A stretch of 64,000 nt of DNA from Pseudomonas sp. TH31 (lineage in GTDB: Bacteria; Pseudomonadota; Gammaproteobacteria; Pseudomonadales; Pseudomonadaceae): NCBI RefSeq assembly GCF_016650815.1, contig NZ_JAEKEZ010000035.1, positions 1 to 64,000 on the forward strand, given 5' to 3'. Each line of letters starts with the position of its first letter. Within the stretch, counting starts at the first letter, position 1. A model generated the notes under the pieces. That model had not been told where the DNA came from and did not search any database. It saw only the letters and a list, made by a program, of their open reading frames with translations. Of the stretch, positions 35,737-44,738 are shown in pieces. Position numbers and translations under genes: made by a program.

Positions 35737-37545
35737 TCAGCCTTCGATCTCAATCAGGATTTCGCCCGGATTTACCCGGTCGCCCTTGGCCACGTGGATG
35801 GCGATGACCTTGCCGGCGATGGCCGCCTGGACTTCGGTTTCCATCTTCATTGCTTCGGTGATCAGCACGGCTTGCCCGGCTTTCACGGTGTCGCCTTCCT
35901 TAACGAGCACATCGACGATGTTGCCCGGCATGGTGGTGCTGACGTGACCCGGTGCCGTGGCTTGCTTGCGCTTACTGCTGCCGCCGCTGACGAATTCGTT
36001 AAGCGGTTCGAACACCACTTCTTCCGGCATGCCGTCGATGGTCAGGTAGAAGTGACGCTTGCCTTCAGCCTTGACGCCGACACCGGTGATGTCGACGCGG
36101 TAGGTTTCGCCGTGGACGTCGATGACGAACTCGGTCGGTACGCCTTCGCCGCCGACCGAGGCCACGCTGCCGGTTTCAGGAATCGGCAACAGTACTTCCG
36201 GGGTCAAGGTGCCGGCGTTGCGTTCTTCGAGAAACTTGCGACCGATGTCCGGGAACATGGCGTAGGTCAGCACGTCTTCTTCAGACTTGGCGACAGCACC
36301 GATTTCGGCACGCAGCTTGGTCATTTCCGGCTTGAGCAGGTCGGCCGGACGAACGTCGATCACCTCTTCGCTGCCGATGGCCTGGCGACGCAGTTTCTCG
36401 TTCACCGTGCCCGGCGCTTTGCCGTAGCCGCCTTGCAGGTAAAGTTTCACTTCGTTGGTGATGGTTTTATAGCGCTCGCCGGCCAGCACATTGAAGAACG
36501 CCTGGGTGCCGACAATCTGCGAGGTCGGGGTCACCAGCGGCGGGAAGCCGAGGTCTTCACGAACCCGCGGGATTTCCGCCAGCACTTCGCTCATGCGGTT
36601 CAGCGCGCCCTGCTCTTTCAACTGGTTTGCGAGGTTGGAAATCATCCCGCCCGGCACCTGGTTGACTTGAACACGGGTATCGACAGCGGTGAACTCACTT
36701 TCGAACTGGTGGTACTTCTTGCGTACGGCGTAGAAGTACAAGCCGATCTCTTGCAGCAGTTCCAGGTTCAAACCGGTGTCGAACTCGCTGCCTTTAAGGG
36801 CGGCGACCATCGATTCGGTGCCCGGGTGGCTGGTGCCCCAGGCGAAGCTGGAGATCGCGGTGTCGATGTGATCGGCACCGTTTTCGATGGCCTTGAGTTG
36901 GCACATCGCGGCCAGACCCGCAGTATCGTGGGAGTGGATGAACACCGGCAACGATTGCTCGCTTTTCAGTGCCTTGACCAGTTCGCCAGTGGCGTAAGGG
37001 GTCAGCAGGCCGGCCATGTCCTTGATCGCCACCGAGTCGCAACCCATGGCCTCCATTTGCTTGGCTTGCGCCACGAACGCCCCAATGGTGTGCACCGGGC
37101 TGGTGGTGTAAGCGATGGTGCCCTGGGCATGTTTGCCGGCGGCTTTCACCGCTTCGATGGCCACGCGCAGGTTACGCACGTCGTTCATCGCGTCGAAAAT
37201 GCGGAACACGTCGATGCCGTTGACCGCTGCTTTAGCGACGAAGGCTTTGACCACGTCGTCGCTGTAATGGCGGTAACCCAGCAGGTTCTGGCCACGCAGG
37301 AGCATTTGCAAGCGCGTGTTAGGCAACGCCGCGCGCAGTTGGCGCAGGCGCTCCCACGGGTCTTCTTTAAGGAAGCGTACGCAGGCGTCGAAGGTCGCGC
37401 CGCCCCAGCACTCCAGCGACCAGTAGCCGACTTTGTCGAGCTTGTCGCAGATCGGCAGCATGTCTTCGGTGCGCATGCGGGTGGCGAGCAGCGATTGGTG
37501 GGCGTCGCGCAGGATGGTGTCGGTTACGAAGATTTTTTTACTCAT
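35737..37545 (-). CDS. pycB: Pyruvate carboxylase subunit B / oxaloacetate decarboxylase alpha-type (biotinylated)
   Basis: 602 residues from ATG 37545, with AGGAA upstream. The carboxyltransferase TIM barrel starts FVTDTILRDAHQSLLATRM and contains the metal-site HSHDTAG. The lipoyl/biotinyl domain at the C-terminus carries the biotin Lys in LITEAMKMETEV. With PycA it forms two-subunit pyruvate carboxylase, which makes oxaloacetate from pyruvate. The orthologous P. aeruginosa genes are PA5435/PA5436. The alternative name oxaloacetate decarboxylase alpha fits sequence equally, but no beta/gamma membrane subunits are nearby. Confidence 0.92.
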   Translation of the reverse strand: MSKKIFVTDTILRDAHQSLLATRMRTEDMLPICDKLDKVGYWSLECWGGATFDACVRFLKEDPWERLRQLRAALPNTRLQMLLRGQNLLGYRHYSDDVVKAFVAKAAVNGIDVFRIFDAMNDVRNLRVAIEAVKAAGKHAQGTIAYTTSPVHTIGAFVAQAKQMEAMGCDSVAIKDMAGLLTPYATGELVKALKSEQSLPVFIHSHDTAGLAAMCQLKAIENGADHIDTAISSFAWGTSHPGTESMVAALKGSEFDTGLNLELLQEIGLYFYAVRKKYHQFESEFTAVDTRVQVNQVPGGMISNLANQLKEQGALNRMSEVLAEIPRVREDLGFPPLVTPTSQIVGTQAFFNVLAGERYKTITNEVKLYLQGGYGKAPGTVNEKLRRQAIGSEEVIDVRPADLLKPEMTKLRAEIGAVAKSEEDVLTYAMFPDIGRKFLEERNAGTLTPEVLLPIPETGSVASVGGEGVPTEFVIDVHGETYRVDITGVGVKAEGKRHFYLTIDGMPEEVVFEPLNEFVSGGSSKRKQATAPGHVSTTMPGNIVDVLVKEGDTVKAGQAVLITEAMKMETEVQAAIAGKVIAIHVAKGDRVNPGEILIEIEG

Positions 37546-37556
37546 TGTTCTATTCC

Positions 37557-38972
37557 TCACAGGCCTGCGTGGGCGGCGATGGCGGCAGCGATGGCCAGGG
37601 CCAGCTCTTCGGGTTTGCGCTTGATCGAGTAGTTGGTCAGTTCAGGGTGGCTTTCAACGAAGCTGGTGTTGAACTGGCCGCTACGGAATTCCGGGTTGCG
37701 CAGGATTTCCTGGTAGTACGCGGCGGTGGTCTTGACCCCTTGCAGACGCATGTCGTCGAGGGCGCGCAAGCCACGGTCCATCGCCTCTTCCCAGGTCAAC
37801 GCCCACACCACCAGTTTCAGGCACATGGAGTCGTAGAACGGCGGAATGGTGTAGCCGGTGTAGATCGCCGTGTCGGTCCGCACGCCGGGGCCACCGGGTG
37901 CGTAGTAACGGGTGATCTTGCCGAAGCTCGGCAGGAAGTTGTTTTTCGGGTCTTCGGCGTTGATCCGGAATTGCAGCGCGAAACCACGGTGCTGGATGTC
38001 TTCCTGTTTCACCGAAAGCGGCAGGCCGGACGCGATGCGGATCTGCTCACGCACAATGTCGATACCGGTGATTTCTTCGGTGATGGTGTGTTCCACCTGC
38101 ACCTGGGTGTTCATCTCCATGAAGTACACCTCACCCTCGGCGAGCAGGAACTCCACGGTACCGGCGTTCTCGTAACCCACAGCCTTGGCCGCACGCACCG
38201 ACAGGTCGCCGATGTAGGCGCGCTGCTCCGGGGTCAGTTGCGGGCTCGGGGCAATCTCGATCAGCTTCTGGTTACGGCGCTGGATCGAGCAATCACGCTC
38301 GAACAGATGCACGACGTTGCCAAAGCTGTCGCCGAGGATCTGCGCTTCGATGTGCTTCGGATTGACGATGCATTTTTCCAGGAACACTTCCGCCGAACCA
38401 AAGGCCTTGGTTGCTTCGGAAATAACCCGTGGAAAAGCTTGTTCGAGATCTTCGCGGCTGTCGCAGCGACGGATACCACGACCACCACCACCGGAGGTGG
38501 CCTTGAGCATGACCGGATAACCGATACGGTCGCCTTCGACCAAGGCTTCGGCGATGTCCGCGACGTTGCCTTCGGTGCCCGGCGTGACCGGCACACCGGC
38601 CTTGATCATGCTGCGACGTGCTTCTGTCTTGTCGCCCATGCGGCGAATGACTTCAGCCGATGGACCAATAAACTTGATGCCGCGCTCTGCGCAGATATCT
38701 GCCAGTTCAGCGTTTTCCGAGAGAAATCCGTAGCCGGGATGCAACGCATCACAACCGGTTTCCACCGCCAGGTTCACCAATTTTCGCGCATTCAGATAAC
38801 CGGCCAGTGGCTCGGCACCAATGCTGTGGGCCTCATCCGCACGCTTGACATGCAAGGCATGGCGGTCGGCGTCGGAATAGATCGCGACCGAGCGAATGCC
38901 CATCTCGGCGCAGGCACGCACGATGCGTACGGCAATCTCACCACGGTTGGCGATCAGGATCTTTGTTATCAC
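37557..38972 (-). CDS. pycA: Pyruvate carboxylase subunit A (biotin carboxylase)
   Basis: 471 residues. ATP-grasp biotin carboxylase: KILIANRGEIAVRIVRACAEMG at the start, the glycine loop LKATSGGGGRGIRR, EKCIVNPKHIEAQILGD, and FMEMNTQVQVEHTITEEITG with the catalytic Glu/Arg. It carboxylates biotin on PycB. The gene precedes pycB with only 11 bases to its ATG, so the two are one operon. A divergent LysR gene lies 190 bases upstream. Confidence 0.93.
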   Translation of the reverse strand: MITKILIANRGEIAVRIVRACAEMGIRSVAIYSDADRHALHVKRADEAHSIGAEPLAGYLNARKLVNLAVETGCDALHPGYGFLSENAELADICAERGIKFIGPSAEVIRRMGDKTEARRSMIKAGVPVTPGTEGNVADIAEALVEGDRIGYPVMLKATSGGGGRGIRRCDSREDLEQAFPRVISEATKAFGSAEVFLEKCIVNPKHIEAQILGDSFGNVVHLFERDCSIQRRNQKLIEIAPSPQLTPEQRAYIGDLSVRAAKAVGYENAGTVEFLLAEGEVYFMEMNTQVQVEHTITEEITGIDIVREQIRIASGLPLSVKQEDIQHRGFALQFRINAEDPKNNFLPSFGKITRYYAPGGPGVRTDTAIYTGYTIPPFYDSMCLKLVVWALTWEEAMDRGLRALDDMRLQGVKTTAAYYQEILRNPEFRSGQFNTSFVESHPELTNYSIKRKPEELALAIAAAIAAHAGL

Positions 38973-39162
38973 TTGGAGGTTCCCTTGAGCCGGTGGTACC
39001 CACGACCTGCTAGACCAGGTCGACGCGTGACTAAATGTTTCAATTTAGTCGCAGCCCCACACTAGCCCCCATGAGGGATTAACAAAAATGATTAATAATT
39101 GGGTCAGGCATAAGTAAAGACTTATAGTTGATTCACCGGCCCGTGGTGAGAGCACCTATAAA

Positions 39163-40125
39163 ATGCGTAAGTCCTTGATGCGTATGACATTACGTCAATT
39201 ACAGATCTTCAATGAAGTCTGTGATTTGAGGTCCTACAGCCGCGCGGCTGATGAAATGTCCCTTACACAACCTGCCGTGAGCCTACAGATTCGTCAACTC
39301 GAGGAGCTGATTGGCCAGCCTTTGTTCGATTACGTCGGCAAAAAACTCTACATGACCGAGGCGGCCGAAGCCCTTCAACGCGCCAGCCGGGACATTTTCG
39401 GGCGCCTGGAAAACCTCGACATGCAGCTATCGGACATGCAGGGCTCGCTGCAGGGCCAACTGAAACTCGCGGTGGAGTCCAGTGCCAAGTATTTCGTGCC
39501 GCACTTGTTTGCCGCGTTCAAGCGCCAGCACCCGGAAGTGAACCTGCACCTGACCGTCGTGAATCGCGGCCAGGTCATCCGGCGCCTGTCGGACAACCGC
39601 GATGACCTGGTCATCATGTCGATGGTGCCGCAGGACATGGGCCTGGAGTTCCTGCCGTTCCTTAATAATCCGATCGTGGCCGTGGCGCCACCGGATCATC
39701 CGCTGTGCCACATGGGGCCACTGCGCTTGCAGGATCTGGAGCCTTACACGCTGCTGATGCGCGAACCAGGGTCCGGTACGCGGATGGCGTGCGAAGAGTA
39801 TTTCAAAGAGAAGCGCGTGCACTTCACACAGACCCAGGAGGTCGCGTCGGCTGAAGCCCAGCGTGAGTGCGTACTGGCCGGCCTGGGCGTCGCGCTGTTG
39901 ACGCGCCACGCCCTGAACCTGGAGTTGGCGACCGGCGGACTCATTGAGCTGCCGGTCGAAGAGCTGCCGCTGTATCGCAGCTGGTGCCTGGTGCAGGCCA
40001 AGGCTAAACGCCTGTCACCGGTGGCTCACGCGTTCCTTGCGTTTATCCGCAGCGAGCGGGTGCAGATCAGCGCGCTGGTTGAGCGTTTCGACGGGAAGCT
40101 ACGGGAGCTGCCTGCCAATAGTTAA
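39163..40125 (+). CDS. pycR: LysR-type regulator next to pyruvate carboxylase (PycR-like)
   Basis: 320 residues, LysR family: the N-terminal helix-turn-helix MTLRQLQIFNEVCDLRSYSRAADEMSLTQPAVSLQIRQLE, then a substrate-binding domain with MREPGSGTRMACEEYF and LAGLGVALLTRHAL. Divergent from pycA as in P. aeruginosa PA5437 (PycR), which controls the carboxylase and other metabolism. Three ATGs (39163, 39178, 39184) are possible; the first is used as in relatives. The 190-base gap with pycA is AT-rich around 39083-39110 and should hold the operators; none is certain. Confidence 0.85.
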   Translation: MRKSLMRMTLRQLQIFNEVCDLRSYSRAADEMSLTQPAVSLQIRQLEELIGQPLFDYVGKKLYMTEAAEALQRASRDIFGRLENLDMQLSDMQGSLQGQLKLAVESSAKYFVPHLFAAFKRQHPEVNLHLTVVNRGQVIRRLSDNRDDLVIMSMVPQDMGLEFLPFLNNPIVAVAPPDHPLCHMGPLRLQDLEPYTLLMREPGSGTRMACEEYFKEKRVHFTQTQEVASAEAQRECVLAGLGVALLTRHALNLELATGGLIELPVEELPLYRSWCLVQAKAKRLSPVAHAFLAFIRSERVQISALVERFDGKLRELPANS

Positions 40126-40279
40126 GTTCCAGCTCATCAGGAAAATCGCCAATCTCGGCTAGAAGCTGACGACGTTCGCAGCGATCTTCGATAGCGCGGC
40201 GAAATTCCATGCGACGCTGGTCTTCTTGCTGACGACGGGTTTTCAGGGCGCTGTTGCGTTCTTCGTAGGGCTGGGCCAT
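40067..40279 (-). CDS. Small conserved Pseudomonas protein (PA3496-like family)
   Basis: 70 residues, very rich in Arg/Glu/Gln, with the core KTRRQQEDQRRMEFRRAIEDRCERRQLLAEIGDFPDELEL, predicted to be helical. It overlaps the last 59 bases of the LysR gene tail to tail. I recognise it only as a small conserved Pseudomonas family; the link to an envelope-integrity family is from memory and weak. No signal peptide or membrane helix. Function unknown. Confidence 0.6.
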   Translation of the reverse strand: MAQPYEERNSALKTRRQQEDQRRMEFRRAIEDRCERRQLLAEIGDFPDELELNYWQAAPVASRRNAQPAR

Positions 40280-40396
40280 TTCGAGTCTCCCAAGGCGAGT
40301 ACGGGAGTTACACGATGAACGCGGGGGATGACGGTTTGGCGGCGGGCGGGTTACAGGGATGTGAATATTGGCGGGTTATGCAGGCAGCCCAAAAGC

Positions 40397-40435
40397 AAAG
40401 ATCGTCCGAACGCGGGCCGCGTTCGGACGATCTTT
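40397..40435. terminator. Hairpin after hexR-like gene
   Basis: 17-base perfect arms (AAAGATCGTCCGAACGC / complement) with a 5-base loop, ending 5 bases before the stop of the HexR-like gene. T-runs on both strands; related in sequence to the long repeats at 29259 and 41454. Confidence 0.7.
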
Positions 40436-40440
40436 TGATC

Positions 40441-41307
40441 TTAGTCGTCCAGCGCTTTCACCGACTTGGGCGACAGCCGCAGGCTACGAAGGCTGCGCTT
40501 GACGCTCTTGAGGTGGTTAACCAGGCTCGGCCCACGTGCCATGGCCACGCCCATGGCCAATACGTCGATCACCACCAGGTGAGCGATCCGCGAGGTCAAC
40601 GGCGTGTAGATTTCGGTATCTTCGTGCACGTCAATCGCCAGGTTGACGGTCGACAGCTCGGCCAGCGGCGTCTGGCTCGGGCACAGGGTGATCAACGAGG
40701 CGCCGCTTTCACGCACCAGGTTGGCCGTGATCAACAAATCCTTGGAACGCCCGGACTGGGAAATACAGATTGCCACGTCGGTCGGCTTCAACGTTACCGC
40801 CGACATTGCCTGCATATGCGGGTCGGAATAGGCCGCTGCAGTCAGCAGCAATCGGAAGAATTTGTGCTGGGCGTCAGCCGCCACTGCACCCGACGCGCCA
40901 AAGCCATAGAACTCGACGCGCTGGGCCTGAGACATGAGCGACACCGCCCGCTGCAACTCGACCGGATCAAGCTTCTCGCGAACCTCCATCAACGTGTGCA
41001 ACGTGGTGTCGAAGATTTTCAGGCTGTAGTCAGCGACCGAATCGTCTTCATGAATCGCGAACTGCCCGAAGCTCGCTCCGGCCGCCAGGCTCTGTGCCAG
41101 CTTCAGCTTCAAGTCCTGGAAACCGGAACAACCGATGGCGCGGCAAAAGCGCACGATGGTCGGCTCGCTGATGCCCACACTGTGGGCCAGGTCGGCCATG
41201 GAGCTGTGCATCACCGCCGCAGGATCAAGTAGCACATGGTCGGCGACCTTGAGCTCCGACTTGCGTAACAGGTGGCGTGACTGGGCGATGTGTTGCAGCA
41301 GATTCAA
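40441..41307 (-). CDS. HexR-like (RpiR family) transcriptional regulator
   Basis: 288 residues. The N-terminal RpiR helix-turn-helix (MADLAHSVGISEPTIVRFCRAIGCSGFQDLKL) is followed by a SIS sugar-phosphate domain with VEFYGFGASGAVAADAQHKF and ICISQSGRSKDLLITANLV. HexR proteins sense 2-keto-3-deoxy-6-phosphogluconate. The classical hexR stands beside zwf; this copy sits beside pycA/LysR and matches the place of P. aeruginosa PA5438, so it may be a paralogue. A perfect palindrome upstream (41355-41369) is a likely auto-operator. Confidence 0.85.
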   Translation of the reverse strand: MNLLQHIAQSRHLLRKSELKVADHVLLDPAAVMHSSMADLAHSVGISEPTIVRFCRAIGCSGFQDLKLKLAQSLAAGASFGQFAIHEDDSVADYSLKIFDTTLHTLMEVREKLDPVELQRAVSLMSQAQRVEFYGFGASGAVAADAQHKFFRLLLTAAAYSDPHMQAMSAVTLKPTDVAICISQSGRSKDLLITANLVRESGASLITLCPSQTPLAELSTVNLAIDVHEDTEIYTPLTSRIAHLVVIDVLAMGVAMARGPSLVNHLKSVKRSLRSLRLSPKSVKALDD

Positions 41308-41354
41308 AGGGGTCGACTCTTTGTTATTGGCAGGTGCCGGGGATGTAGCACGCT

Positions 41355-41369
41355 TGTAGTTATACTACA
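41355..41369. promoter_or_regulatory. HexR-type operator palindrome
   Basis: TGTAGT-TAT-ACTACA, a perfect 6-base inverted repeat with 3-base spacer. It is 47 bases before the ATG of the HexR-like gene. It fits the HexR pattern TGTAAT-www-ATTACA known from gamma-proteobacteria. Confidence 0.65.
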
Positions 41370-41453
41370 TGAATCGGCTTTTTGCCTGCTCAATGCGTAA
41401 CTCGATGTCCCCATTCCACACGTCATACACCCCATGTAGCACCTTTGGCCCTC

Positions 41454-41611
41454 GTAGCAGCTGGCGCAGCCTGCGTTTGGTTCGGACCGCGTTCGGACGC
41501 AGCAGTCGTAAACCTGAGCAGCGGATTTTCCTGTTAAACCACGTAACGCCCATTCACGACTGCTTCGTCCGAACGCGGCCCGAACCAAACGCAGCCTTCG
41601 GCAGCGGCTAC
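41454..41611. repeat. Long inverted repeat, REP-doublet type (overlaps a stop codon)
   Basis: Arms 41454-41509 and 41556-41611, about 56 bases and nearly complementary, start GTAGCAGCTGGCGCAGCC. Loop 46 bases. Its right arm covers the TAG stop of the GGDEF/EAL gene (41608-41610). Same family as 29259-29419. Confidence 0.78.
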
Positions 41612-44415
41612 AGGAGATTCGTGTCGTGACGCAGGAGCTCAGCCAGATCGGCGGCTTCCACCGGCCGACTGATCAAATAACCCTGCACTTCATCGCAGTG
41701 CTCGGCCTTCAAAAACGCCAGTTGCTCTTCTCGCTCCACACCTTCAGCCACGACCTTCAGCGACAAGCCGTGAGCCATCGCGATGATCGCCCGGGTGATC
41801 GCCGCATCCTCACCGCCCTCCCCCACCCCACGGATAAACGCCTGATCGATCTTCACGTAATCCACCGGAATGCGCTTGAGGTAGCTCAGCGACGAATACC
41901 CGGTGCCAAAATCGTCGATCGCCAGCTTTACGCCCAGATCGCGCAACTGCTGGAAGGTCGCGATGATGTGTTCGACGCTGTCCAGCAACTGGCTTTCGGT
42001 GAGTTCCAGTTCCAGGTAATGCGGCGCCAGGCCTGTCTCCTCAAGCACCTGACGCACCAGGCTGACCAGTTTGCCCTGACGCAACTGATGCACCGACAGA
42101 TTGACCGACACGCGGATCGGCTCAAGCCCCTGTCGCTGCCACTCGCAGGCTTGCCAGCAGGCCTGACGCAACACGAACTCGCCAATCGGGCCAATCAGCC
42201 CGATTTCCTCGGCCAGCCCGATGAAATCCCCCGGCGGCACCCGGCCCATGGTCGGATGGTCCCAGCGCACCAGGGCTTCGGCAGCATTCAGCCGGCCGGA
42301 GGCGAGGCACAGCTTCGGCTGGTAAAACACCTTTAGCTGCTTTTCTTCGATGGCTTTGCGCAGTTGGTTTTCCAGCTGAAAACGCTCAAGGGTGCTGGCT
42401 TGCAGGCTGTCGGTGTAGAACTGGAAGTTGTTGCCGCCCAAATGTTTGGCATGTTGCATGGCCATGTTCGACTGACTGACCAACGCGGAAATTTCTCGCG
42501 CGTTGTCCGGCAACATGCTGATGCCCATGGACGCGCTGACCACCAGCTCATGGCCGTCGATCGTTATTGGCAAGCGCAGCTTGGTCGACAAGCGAGTCGC
42601 CACCCGTGCCAGGCTCGACAGGTTGCCGTAGGCATCGAATAGCACGGCGAACTCATCGCCGGAGAGCCGTGCAATGGTGTCCGCCTCGGGCAACGCATTG
42701 ACCAGTCGCCGAGCCATTTTCTGCAACAACTGGTCGGCAACTTCATGGCCAAGACTGTCATTGAGCAACTTGAAACGATCGAGATTGATGTGCAGCAGTG
42801 CCAGACTGCGCCGGCCGCCCTGACGCACTCGCAGATGGGCCTCGCGCAACCGTTCGCGGAACAGCGAGCGGTTGGCCAGGCCCGTGAGTTCGTCGTAACG
42901 GGTCAGGTAGCGCATGCGTTCTTCGGATTCGCGCCGGGCGGAAAGATCGGCGAAGAAGCCGACAATATGACTGACCTTTCCCCGGGAGTCGCGCACAGCA
43001 TTCAGTTGCAGCCACTGCGGATAGAGCTCGCCGTTCTTGCGGGTTTCCACCAGCTCGCCTTGCCAACTGCCCTGTTGCTCCAGCGCCTGATGAATGGTCG
43101 TGTAGTGCCGGCGGGCATCCCGGCTGCAAGGCAACTCGACGACATTACGTCCGAGCATGTCTTCGATGTCGTAGCCAGTCACCCGGCTGAAGGCTTGGTT
43201 AATGGCGATCAGCGCGTAATTCGGGTCGAAGATCACAATGCCTTCGCTGGCCGCTTCGAACACCGTCGCCGCCAGTTGCCGTTGCTCCTCCTGGACTTTG
43301 CTGGCACTGATGTCGCGGCGGGTGCCAACCATACGGATCACCCGGCCATTTTCACTTCGCTCCACCGCCCGGCCACGGTCTTCGATCCAGACCCAATGGC
43401 CGTCGCCATGCCGCACGCGGTATTCGATCTGATAATCCTCGGTGCGACCCTTCAAGTGCTCGACCAGCGCGCGTTTGAGGGACGGTACGTCGTCAGGGTG
43501 CAGCCGCGGCCGCAGATGGCTGAGCATGGCAGTCACGTACTCCGGCGCCAGGCCGAACAGTTCCTGAATCTGGGTGTGATGGACCTCATCGGTTTGCAGG
43601 TTCCAGTCCCACAGCCCCAGTTCGCTGGCCTTCAGTGCCAACGCTAGACGGGCTTCGCTCTTGCTCAAGGCTTGGGTGGCGGCGCTGAGCTCATGACCGC
43701 GCTCGGCAACGCGATTTTCCAGTTCGACCTGGGCTTCACGCAATTCGTCTTCGGCGCGGCGGCGCTGGTCGATTTCCTTGGCCAGTTCATGATTGAGTTG
43801 GTCGCCCTGGCTTTGAGCGAGCTGCAAATGCTCGATCAACGCCTGATTCTGGAAGCGCCGCAACAAGCCGCGATCAATCAGCCGATTGACCTGCCAGGCC
43901 ACCACGCTCAACGCCCCCAGCAGAATCAGCCCGAACCAGCCCCACCCATGCTGTTGTTCATCGCCGCCCCAAAACATATAGCCAATGGCCGGCAGCAGAC
44001 AGGGTAGGGTAAAGGAGAGAAACGCCGGCAGGCTGACCGCGTAGGCCACGCTGGCCGAGAGTGCCGCAGCGCCGATCAGGCCGAACACCCAGGCTTGCTG
44101 GATAAACGTGTCGGCGGGCACCAGGGCAATGCCGGCACCAGCAAGGGTCAGGCCCGTCATGGCCGAGCCCAGCAAAAACATACGAATCCAGATCGGATGG
44201 GCCTGACGATTGGGAATCGCCGAATCAAAGGCTGCCACTTGGATCACGCGCAGCGCCACCAGCGACAACAACCAGACCAGCCAGATGCTGACCAGGAAAT
44301 AGCGCTGCGGGCTCCAGAGCAAACCGGCGCAGACCAGACCGTTGATCAGCATGAACAGCGTCGGCAACAGCGAGCCCTGGTAAAGCAGGCGCGTGCGTTC
44401 GACCGCCATTTCCAT
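41608..44415 (-). CDS. GGDEF-EAL membrane protein with PAS domains
   Basis: About 935 residues from ATG 44415. Order: an N-terminal membrane region of about six helices (res ~10-190), a coiled coil near 195-260, two PAS domains (about 265-510, the first with a PAC segment GHWVWIEDRGRAVERSENGR), a GGDEF domain whose active loop is RLSGDEFAVL (SGDEF, a permitted form), and an EAL domain with AAEALVRWDHP, ELTESQLLDS, DDFGTGYSSLSYL and KIDQAFIRG. All metal-binding EAL residues appear kept, so phosphodiesterase activity is likely, cyclase activity possible. In P. aeruginosa the locus corresponds to PA5442, next to uvrD. Confidence 0.88.
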   Translation of the reverse strand: MEMAVERTRLLYQGSLLPTLFMLINGLVCAGLLWSPQRYFLVSIWLVWLLSLVALRVIQVAAFDSAIPNRQAHPIWIRMFLLGSAMTGLTLAGAGIALVPADTFIQQAWVFGLIGAAALSASVAYAVSLPAFLSFTLPCLLPAIGYMFWGGDEQQHGWGWFGLILLGALSVVAWQVNRLIDRGLLRRFQNQALIEHLQLAQSQGDQLNHELAKEIDQRRRAEDELREAQVELENRVAERGHELSAATQALSKSEARLALALKASELGLWDWNLQTDEVHHTQIQELFGLAPEYVTAMLSHLRPRLHPDDVPSLKRALVEHLKGRTEDYQIEYRVRHGDGHWVWIEDRGRAVERSENGRVIRMVGTRRDISASKVQEEQRQLAATVFEAASEGIVIFDPNYALIAINQAFSRVTGYDIEDMLGRNVVELPCSRDARRHYTTIHQALEQQGSWQGELVETRKNGELYPQWLQLNAVRDSRGKVSHIVGFFADLSARRESEERMRYLTRYDELTGLANRSLFRERLREAHLRVRQGGRRSLALLHINLDRFKLLNDSLGHEVADQLLQKMARRLVNALPEADTIARLSGDEFAVLFDAYGNLSSLARVATRLSTKLRLPITIDGHELVVSASMGISMLPDNAREISALVSQSNMAMQHAKHLGGNNFQFYTDSLQASTLERFQLENQLRKAIEEKQLKVFYQPKLCLASGRLNAAEALVRWDHPTMGRVPPGDFIGLAEEIGLIGPIGEFVLRQACWQACEWQRQGLEPIRVSVNLSVHQLRQGKLVSLVRQVLEETGLAPHYLELELTESQLLDSVEHIIATFQQLRDLGVKLAIDDFGTGYSSLSYLKRIPVDYVKIDQAFIRGVGEGGEDAAITRAIIAMAHGLSLKVVAEGVEREEQLAFLKAEHCDEVQGYLISRPVEAADLAELLRHDTNLL

Positions 44416-44738
44416 GGCGTACTGTTTGCGGATGACCCGGGCTCCACAGAAGGGCCCGACAGGTCGGTGCTGAGGGTCATAGGCAATTTTCTTGTTCTTA
44501 TAATGAGCGTGGTGAGCCCGAATTGTGCACGGAGCATACACAAGCAATGGCCGGGACCAAACTGCCCCGGATCATAAAATCGACAAAATTCCGCTCTCCG
44601 GTTACCCCCTCAAAACCCTGGGAACGAGCCCCGCCCACGCCTGCAGCCAGTGACCGACCGGTCGTCCTCCCTTCATCTTTCATCGGCTAAATCAAAGCGG
44701 GGTTTGCCCGGTGTGGCGCTGCCCCCTAGAATGCCCCG
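44416..44738. promoter_or_regulatory. Divergent gap between GGDEF/EAL gene and uvrD
   Basis: 323 bases without a convincing gene. The GGDEF/EAL frame is open upstream to 44547, but that part reads low-quality. A short hairpin-like AAAACC...GGTTTT context occurs near 44600. No LexA box was found by eye. Confidence 0.4.

Noticed and set aside
35794..37632. 612-codon plus-strand open frame opposite pycB
   Set aside because: High-GC shadow frame; the minus strand encodes a complete biotinylated carboxylase subunit.
37545..39065. 506-codon plus-strand open frame opposite pycA
   Set aside because: Shadow of pycA; composition is unlike a protein and it has no ribosome site.
44416..44738. N-terminal extension of the GGDEF/EAL protein from 44547
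   Set aside because: The extra 44 codons are His/Lys-rich without hydrophobic or family-like features; ATG 44415 just before the membrane region fits better.
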